Source of the DNA: Steinernema hermaphroditum
Lineage: Eukaryota; Nematoda; Chromadorea; Rhabditida; Steinernematidae
Direction: 5' to 3'
DNA length: 64,000 nucleotides
Assembly: GCA_030435675.1 (NCBI GenBank)
Contig: CM059622.1
Coordinates: 11,098,001-11,162,000, forward strand
This document shows positions 55,981-64,000 of this stretch, piece after piece (position 1 is the first letter of the stretch; each line of letters begins with the position of its first letter). A program made the translations under genes and the position numbers. The notes under the pieces are model-generated. The model was not told the DNA's origin. It ran no database searches and saw only the letters and a program-made list of their open reading frames with translations.

Positions 55981-58900
55981 GCTAATCAAGATAATAATCG
56001 TACACACATCAACGACCAGGATAATTGGAATAATTCGCAAAAGCAGAAGGAGACACACCCTCACGCCCCAAACGCCATTGACATAATCAAACCTAAAGCG
56101 ATCGCCCTAACCATTCCGCGTCGATTTGCATCAACCGCCTCATAAATATCAATTAGCGCCACGAGTGTGATCGGAATCGAATAGCTAACCCGTCCTTCCC
56201 GGGCGGCGGCTGTAAACAAAGAGCAGCCAAGTTTCAAACCTGTTGCGGCGCCGGCGTCACAAAGGACGCCCAAAGACGTCTTCGTTAAGGCTGTCTTCGT
56301 CGCTGATTCACCGATCGATCGCCTTGCAATCGATCAGCTCGCGCGCGAGTGTTTGTCATTTAGCCGCGGCGACTCAAGACGCGCAGCCTAATTAACACTT
56401 TAGCTGAAGAAAGAGACACCGAAAACTGGATGCAAGTGGCTAACAATGGCCGACGGACGAAAAGAAGATATGGTCGAGAAATAAACAGAGCGTCATCTGT
56501 CGCTACGGCGATTTTTTTGTGAATTCGCGCAAAACGGAGCCTCCGTTGTTGAGGGGCTGAGGGGAAGACGGATGACAAATCGCTAAGAAATTTCAATTAA
56601 CCACCTCGTTCGCCTCCGACTCGGCGTTTTCGTTCTGCCGCCGAGTGCTCCGCTCGTAAATTATGTTAGATCGGCGCGGATGTGATCGAATAAATCATCG
56701 CGATGGTGTTGTTTGAGAGCATCTTAGAATGCGTGTAAAAAGTGACTAATTGGAGTCGTTTCAAGCCGTTCCGTATCGGGTTCGGGAATGGGTTTGCAGC
56801 GGAGACGAGAGTGGAACTGATGGATCTCCGTCTTCCTTGCAAGGCGTTCTTTTCCACAGGTGAAAGAAAATATTTTTTCTCTTGCTCGAAGCGGTCCAAA
56901 GGCACCGCTCACAGAAAACAATTTAAGCTCATTTGTCACAAAAGAAATTAATTTGGACCGCTCATTCCGAACTCCGGCATAAAATTCTGAAACGGTCTGA
57001 GGACACTCCACCACCGAAGACGACTTCCGGACCAAGGACGCATATCTTCGAAGCAGATGTGAGCTCTAAACCCACCACCCCTTGCGCCGTAAACGTCCTA
57101 GGAAGAAGAAGTTTTGTCGCCATTTCTGGAGGTTCGACGATTCAACGAGAAGAAGAAGATCGACGTCAATGGCGTCGTCAATGCACCCAATGCCTTTCGT
57201 AACGCCATTTATTCCATAAACGGTAAGAATGGCTAATGATAATTATCTTGGTGTTATTTTGAGCTTTAAGTAAAAAATACAACAAAAATGGTTGATACGT
57301 TTTGGGTGATTTTTCGACATTCGGATTAAGGTTCAGGTTCTCTCCTAGAGCGATGTGGAACAATTGACAAATGCAAAATATAACATATCTTTGTTTCAGA
57401 TCATGGCTGGAGGAATAAATTTAAATTCAGAGCCATTCAGAGAATTGTGCTTTCGACCTCTTGAACAAATTAGCGACAATAGAAAAGAGAAAAAGACAAA
57501 AACTGATAAAAGTGGTGGTAAACTAGAAGATTAAGAAAAACGCCTATCAAGATCAGTGCTGAATATCAATCGCAAGGCATCTGAGATTAACGAGGTGTCG
57601 AACGGTAGAGACCCGTACATTCAAATCTGTGGAATTAGGCATCCAAAATCCGGCGTGGGCGTACAATCATCGACCGGAGTCATAAAAGGCCGTGAAAGAA
57701 TTATTCGAGGCCGCGACGGTGACCACAGAAATGGTCTTGTTCTGTTTGACTTTCACAGCCGAAATCGCATCAGAACAAACAAAGATTCGATGAGGACGGA
57801 GAGCTAACGTGGGCGCCCCCCACTCTATTCCTGTTCGCGGCGATGATTTTAAGAAAATGACTCACATTATCGAAGGGCTCTGACCGGAACATCTTCTTGT
57901 GCTGCTGGACAAGAATTCGAAGAAGAAGAAGAGGTAAACAGGAGGTAATCGAAAAACACACTCGTTCGAAGTAAATACAGTCGTTCTGAAATCGTGGTGG
58001 CTATGAGACAAGGGAAGAAACAAACAACGAGGAACGCTAATTGGCGGCTACGCCACAAGGAAAACGCAAAAAAACACGACGGACAGGTGTTTAACATAAA
58101 AGTTAACGTGTTCGGCAGCTGGAATGCGACCGCTAAGCGTTCCTGGAGCATCACGCGCACAATTCGCTCTTCTCATTTTATTGCCTTCTGTGGCATCCAA
58201 TCGTTTTCTGATGGAAATAATCGAAAACATTGCGCACCGCATTATGACGTAATGAAAACCGTCTCGAATACAATCACACGGCCTTGAGAGTTTTAATTAA
58301 AATGCCTGAAGAACCTTAACATGCATGAGAATCAGGTTGCGTGGAATACATATGGTCTTTCTAAAAACACGATACGGTTGTCCGCGTCATAAAAAATTAT
58401 TTGTAAGTGGAAATAAATCATAGAATCGGGGAGCAAATGAACTCGTTGAAATAACATTGTCTTTGTAATGAAACGGTGAATTTTCCTGCTACCGCTTCGG
58501 TAATCCTAAAAATTTGTCCAAAAAGGTAGCCAATATTATTGAAGTCTATCTTACAAACGCATAAGCTTGGAACGGAGGCGTTGATCTTCTAATAAAAAAT
58601 TATGAACTATAAGAAGCAACAAAAATAAAATCTTCAAGACTCATTGTTTGTATCATTTTCTTAATTTTCACTCAGATTTTCTTTCCCCATTTACAAAAGA
58701 ATATCTCAACAGCCCACCGAAGCAGTATGTATAAAAGATCTCATATAAGTAACAAGTCGCCTTTTTATAAATTGCTGAAACGTAAACAAAACTAGCTACT
58801 ACAGGTTCCTACGGTCATCATCGATCACTGACAACCTAAATGTAAAAATAGCGTGGGTCACATCATCAACAATGAACGTGATGTTGCGCGACTGTCCGCG

Positions 58901-61900
58901 ATTACGTACCGTTTGGTATTACGATGTTACGGACGGCAAAACACCAGCATCCTACCGGCGGTAAACACACGAAAGATCTAACAGCCTTCCAGATGGAGAC
59001 ACCATAGCTTTGCGGGCGATTGGTGCACATAGAATGGTTTTAGTCCAGTCTAACCCGGTAGACAATTAGTATCGGGTTATCGGTCTCGAAGGAATAGTGG
59101 CGGTAAACCGCTCGCATTCGAACTGCTTGTGTGCCTCATTGCAAGCGTAATTTACGTGCTTAAACGCCGGCCCGGGCCCCCATTTCGTTTTGAAACTGAC
59201 CTAATACACACACAACCCAACGGACCCGTCCTCCAAACACAGGGTATGCAACACACTGTATGTAGACGATGATGGTGAAATTTAGTTCTGTTGAAGATAT
59301 TCAAAAGGATGAATGCTTTGAACGGGGTAACATTGCAGCGTGAGCAAAATTTCTTTAAAAATACAGACTCAAAATGTGAGACCAAGCATTAAAAATATCC
59401 GTTAAAGTTCCGAATTTTCATCAGCATATGTCCAATGTGTTTAGGTATCGATTCCTAACTTTGTACATAACTTTGGTTCCGATCCGTTTTCCATTGACAT
59501 AGCATAGTATGAAAAGAGTCCAATAGCAGTCTCTGAGCAATAGCATCCTAGCTAAAAATAGCGAACTATTCTCGCGGTCATTCTGAGAACATATGGTTCA
59601 GCGCTGTGCAGGATTTTCGGATATTTTGTTCACATTGAGCAGCTATTTATTTTCGTTGGGACTCAAGTAAGCTCGTACAGCCCTTATGTGAATGCAGTAG
59701 CTATGAGAGTAGCTTGCCTACTACAAGTCTTCATATCTTCTTATGCTGTAACCTTGTTGAATAGAACCTGGTCATAGGACATGATTATCTTTTTGAGATT
59801 TACCTCTCTACGATAAGTGACGAACACAAAAATGTTTTTATTCGACACCTAAGGTCCAACAGTATGTCAGTTTGTGGACTGTAGCGACAACGCGATTTGA
59901 CGTAGCCGTAATATTAAGTCATCTAAGGTGCAAAAATATATAAATTAGAGTAGAGTCTTAGACAATCCTGCACTTTTACTAACTCAAACCCAAACTAATC
60001 AATCGACGCACAGAAGTTACACTAATCAGATGGATTCAAGTGTGTAAATACCTAGGAAAAGCAAGATCTAAGTGATCAATCTTCCATCTTCGATTAAAAC
60101 ATGCTCGATCAAACAAATTTTTGCAAAAATGACTCCTGCCGTTCCAAACTGAAGATGCAACGTGGCAAACAAAAACATACAATAGCCTCATGGCCAAAAC
60201 ATAAACAAAGTGATCGCTAATCAGCGGCTGTGCTGAGCGAAAGCTGTCAACAAGCGCCACTAAGGAGCGCAAACAAGCCGCGAAGAAGTGGTCAGCAGAG
60301 TGCTCATACGACTGATTGACATCCTCTCACCCTCTTGACACTTCTGATCGCTCTCCTTCTTCCCAAGGCCGACAAAAGAACTAATGCCTCCGCAGCGGAC
60401 TGCTTCCCACCTCCCAACGTGGCAATTAGCCGTCGCTGGAGTGAGATATAAACGCATAAAACGGTTCTTCGCTGAGGGTTTGGCTTCCCGAAACCGGTTT
60501 CGCGCGATGATGAGCCTCCTAATTCAACATCGACTTAGCGGGCATCTAACGACCGAACCGTTAATTTATGGGAGCGCGGCGACGCCCATGGAGGAGCGTG
60601 GAGATGGGGAAAAAGTTGTAAAACAGCCGTGAAGGAAGCGGAGGGGGTGGCGGAAGGTAAAGAGGGGACTAAGAAGGTGTCGGGTTCCTGAAGACCGGCC
60701 GCGGAATGGAGCGCGACTTCCCGAGTTCGCCACGATCTGTTACGCAAACATAGAGCACAAGGTGGATGGCCGGTCTTGGGGTTTCCTTTGAGGTGCGCGA
60801 CGAACAGTTAGGTAGCATTTAATTCCCTGTGGGACAAGAGGTGATTTTGAGGATTGACAGAGGTTTAAGCAGATTACTCAAGTTTTTTCTTTGCAATTTG
60901 CGATTATTTTTAAGTCATTGTAAAGGAGCCAAGATGCATATGAAATGAATTTTAAGGGTAAGGCTTGCTCCAAACATTGCCTCCGTAGTAAAAAAATAGG
61001 GCGAGCAAAATTTCGATGCAGATACAAACTAGCAAAGCACAGACATTTCGACAGGCATCGGAATGGTCCCCGCCAGTGTTGGCTATTGAACAGAAATATG
61101 GTATCCCTATACTATTCGTGTTTTTTATGATATACAGGCCACATAGTTGAAGTAGTGACCAGGGAACGAGGAATAATAGTGAAAATTATTACTGAAAAAA
61201 ATCCATACAATAAAAAATCTATCGTTGTGTACAAGTCCGGCATTATGACTATCGATTTCAAGCATCGTGAATCATGGTCTCAACCTTGGCGTTTCGGTGA
61301 ACTGCAGCACCAAGGTTAGGAATGGATCGGCCTTGGGGGTAGCCACAGAAAATCGAAAACTGCAGAATTCAGGAGAAAGTGTACAAAAAAAACGGTTTCT
61401 ATGTCACCCTGCATCCTGTAATTTAACAGTATTTGAAACTGTGTTGAAAAGAGCACCTGCTATGTGTAGCTCAATTTATCCACAACCCAAATCGTATGTC
61501 GTGAACTCTACATTGCTTAGGCTACTGCTTTGGCTCGCCCGTGTATCCTCACGACATGACCCATGACCGTAGTTCCGAAATTTCTGAAACGTTGAATTAG
61601 TGGGCGCAAATAAAGCGGCTCATCAAAAATACCGCACCATATGAAATGAGAGAAACGGATCCGAGCTCAAAGCCAGGTTCCTAGATGTTCAGAGATAATT
61701 ATTTTGAGCTAGGTCGACTTCTTAGCTAATGTATTCATATCCGTAAGGCAATCCTGACCTTGACCGTTTGTTAGCCGACAATGAGATTCCGGTGTGCCCT
61801 CTAGGCCACCATCTCGCTACTTCTGGATTCGAAGCCTGTCTGCACTGATGGGACGGTATCCTCGACTGTGTGCTCCGAAGCAGGAAGAGAAGCAGGGACT

Positions 61901-62664
61901 ACGGTGATCTACCGTTCTCTGCATTATGAGATAACTTGCATGGTGAATGACATTTATTAAAGAGTAAATGAAATGAGCGTTGAACACTCTGGATCGGTCA
62001 TCTTTTCGACTTGTATGTGAAACTCTTCCAATGCTTATTTAGGTTATACACGGTATCAACGTAGGGCCTCATCCGTTCCTATCATTATTGTGGTCACAAA
62101 GCAAACACATTATCGGTACATTCTTCTTGTTTTTCTTATTTGTTTAGGTCAAATCAAGGTCGCTGTTTTCAGAACAGAGATTCGTAAGGGCAACGACAAA
62201 AATATATTTGGTCAGTGTTATCAAAATAATTTGGGCGCGTCAGACTGGTTCCATCACAAGCATTTATCCTCGTGGTTGGCAAAGAGGACGTGTTTGCCGC
62301 CAAGTCACAGAGCAGTCACAAAGTGAGCAGTCGACTAACTAGTGTGAAGAAAGTATTAAAGAAAATTCGAACTTTGAATTATACAGTAAACCAAGCATGC
62401 ATCTGGCACTGACTGAATTCAGATCTAATAACCATTACACTCCAGTTCGTAGGAAAGATAACCTAGATTATGGTATTGCAGGAATCAAGTATTTTCAAGC
62501 ACTCCAAAGTCCAGTAATTATCCAAGGGTATTATACATCTCCGAAATCTATCGGATTATGCCCACTTTGTGCATAGGCACAAGTATCAACGTGTTGTTGC
62601 AGAATTACCACCTCTGATGTGTAAAGGAGTAAACTACAAACTACGCCCACCCCTAGTTCCCTTC

Positions 62665-62714
62665 GCCGGCGCAGTATATAACCCTCGCCACCAGATCGGC
62701 TCCCATCATTCGTC
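62665..62714 (+). promoter_or_regulatory. Proximal promoter of P450 gene 5
   Basis: GCAGTATATAACCCTCGCC places a TATA box (about 62672) some 40 bases before the ATG, behind a GC-rich stretch (CGCCGGCG). A clearer TATA than in front of the other P450 genes. Confidence 0.55.
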
Positions 62715-64000
62715 ATGATTGCGCACGTCCTGATTCTCTTGTTTTCCCTCTACTTCCTCTTCGCCCTTCTGCTCCGATTCAAGAGGAAGGATCTGCCTCC
62801 GGGACCCACTCCTTGGCCACTCTTTGGCAACATCCCTGACTTCGCCCTCGCCGCCTACAAGGGAAAGAACGCCGTCGAGCTTCTGAGTGAGTGGAAGCAG
62901 CAGTTCGGCGATGTGTTCACCATCTGGATCGGCCCGAAGCCGGCTGTCAACGTGTGTGACTACAAGACCGCCATGGATGCATTCGTGAAGACGGCCGACG
63001 CCCACACAGGACGGACCAGGAACCTCGTTCACGAAGTGACCCGTGGAAACCGGGGACTTCTCTTCTCTGATGGCGATGGGTGGCAGGAGCAGCGTCGCTT
63101 CTCCCTCCATGTGCTCCGGAATTTCGGTGTTGGAAGGAACCTCATGCAGCAGAGAATCCTTGAAGAGGTCGACTACAGCTTCGAGAAGCTGAACAAGCAG
63201 TTCGAAGAGAGCGCCGACCAGAAGGTGACCATGAACCCGGCTGATCTCTTCGATCCAATGGTAGGATCCATCATCAACAAGATGCTCGCCGGATTCAGAT
63301 TCGATGAGGTAGGAACAAAGCGATTTTCTAGAGTTAATAACCCATACGTGCAGACAAACATGGAAAAGTTCTTCGCTCTGAAACACGATCTGGACAGAGC
63401 CCTGGGGTCAAATAACGTCTTCGATGTGGCCCTCCTCAAGAAGGCGACAATGAATTTGCCTGGATTCAAGCAGAGACTCGCCTACTTGATCGCCCCACAT
63501 AATAATATTCGGTCCAGCCTTAAAGTGATCGTCGATAGGAGGTATGTACGCGGGAGAATTGGGGTTTAGATCATGAGAAATAGTTCCACTTCGCTAAAAT
63601 TCTTCCATCTTTATCTTACATTTGATGTTTCAGGAAAGCTCAGATCGCCGACGGCAGCTACGTTCTTGTAGAGAACGAGCCAAATGACTACATCGACGCC
63701 TACTTGATTGAGATGGAGAAACGAAAGAACGCTGGCGAGAGTATGGGATATTTCTGCGAAGATATGCTCATGATCAACCTCATCGACCTCTGGATCGCCG
63801 GAATGGAAACGACGATTCTGACCCTTCTCTGGGGCCTAATCCACATCCTCAACCATCCAGAAGTCCAAGAGAAATGCCGCAAGGAGATCCTTCAGTGCAC
63901 TGGAGGAAACAGACCTGTGGAGCTGGCCGACAAGAAGGACCTTCCTTATTTAGTCGCTACTATAACTGTAGGTTTCTGCGTTGTGATTTCGTTAAAATCA
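62715..64000 (+). CDS. Cytochrome P450, nematode clan 2 (CYP33-like), gene 5, 3' end outside window
   Basis: Exons 62715-63308, 63354-63541, 63635-63967; the gene continues past 64000, where K-helix and haem exons are expected. It has the anchor MIAHVLILLFSLYFLFALLL, hinge LPPGPTPWP, C-helix DGWQEQRRFSLHVLRNFGVG and I-helix LWIAGMETT. Exons 1-3 of the other genes are fused into one 594-nt exon, so two introns were lost. Exon 2 keeps the family's 188-nt length. The 45-nt intron at 63309-63353 has a length divisible by three and no stop codon, so the sequence stays in frame if it is retained. GC content and codon choice are more biased to C/G-ending codons than in genes 2-4. Confidence 0.93.

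Larger units (their letters stand above)
46989..62714. other. Gene-poor region with GC-rich islands and AT-rich duplications
   Basis: Nearly 16 kb with one well-formed exon (50919-51168) and otherwise unsupported open frames. GC-rich, CG-dense islands occur at about 48480-48830, 54060-54660, 56100-56700 and 60370-60790. They are separated by AT-rich sequence holding local duplications (49132-49600, 53570-53840, 55560-55980). This could be the 5' intronic or regulatory territory of the minus-strand CAS gene, or intergenic DNA with enhancers. No tRNA, rRNA or transposase was found. Confidence 0.4.

Noticed and set aside
56933..57202. Plus-strand ORF with a protein-like stretch around TSGPRTHIFEADVSS
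   Set aside because: The middle looks coding, but there is no good acceptor or partner exon and the tail is low-complexity. It is not called without transcript evidence.
62090..62326. Possible small secreted protein (hydrophobic start then Cys-containing tail)
   Set aside because: It lacks an ATG at the start of the open frame, and the hydrophobic run coincides with a polypyrimidine tract ending in a TTTAG acceptor-like site.
1..64000. CRISPR arrays, operons of bacterial type, rRNA genes, SL or U-snRNA genes
   Set aside because: None was found. The intron-rich genes and tRNA form show a nuclear eukaryotic sequence, and no spliced-leader or snRNA core sequence was seen on either strand.

Overview
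The window is nuclear DNA of a nematode. The evidence is short introns ending in TTTCAG or TTTTAG, acceptor-like sites abutting start codons (as in SL trans-splicing), an Srsx-type chemoreceptor, a cluster of nematode clan-2 (CYP33-like) cytochrome P450 genes, a tightly spaced operon-like gene pair, and two tRNA-Gly genes. No sequence fixes the genus; a rhabditid, diplogastrid or steinernematid relative would all fit. Exon models were read by eye from GT/AG sites, phase and protein similarity, so boundaries are proposals.

Layout. 2.7-11.2 kb (+): a long two-PH-domain coiled-coil scaffold of the MPRIP/outspread family. 11.7 kb (-): tRNA-Gly(GCC). 13.2-29.6 kb: four complete P450 genes (three +, one -), with a fifth entering at 62.7 kb and running off the right end. 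Between P450 genes 1 and 2 lies a 3.8-kb LTR-retrotransposon-derived element (15563-19387) with inverted LTRs and a 4-bp target duplication, followed by a pair of very small secreted-peptide genes. Between P450 genes 2 and 3 are an Srsx-type receptor (-) and a decayed receptor 3' end. 30.0-31.7 kb (-): an EPT1/SELENOI-type ethanolaminephosphotransferase. 32.0 kb (+): tRNA-Gly(UCC). 33.3-40.6 kb: three related small membrane proteins, another seven-helix receptor, a PIAS-type SUMO E3 ligase, an EGF-TM protein and a secreted Cys protein. 40.7-43.2 kb: two further copies of the secreted-peptide cassette in divergent orientation. 43.6-47.0 kb (-): the 3' part of a p130Cas/BCAR1-family scaffold. 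47.0-62.7 kb: almost gene-free DNA with GC-rich islands, AT-rich duplications and one well-formed orphan exon.

The most novel-looking content is a family of 40-62-residue secreted precursors whose mature part is a Cys-bracketed Gly/Leu loop (core LGGILGG). Two subtypes, called here MRT and MQF from their first residues, occur as ordered MRT-then-MQF cassettes at three places. Each subtype has its own conserved proximal promoter, and one cassette carries a decayed MRT copy. I do not recognise this family. The P450s, peptides and chemoreceptors form an accessory, duplication-rich stretch; the MPRIP, EPT1, PIAS and CAS genes are conserved housekeeping or cytoskeletal genes around it.
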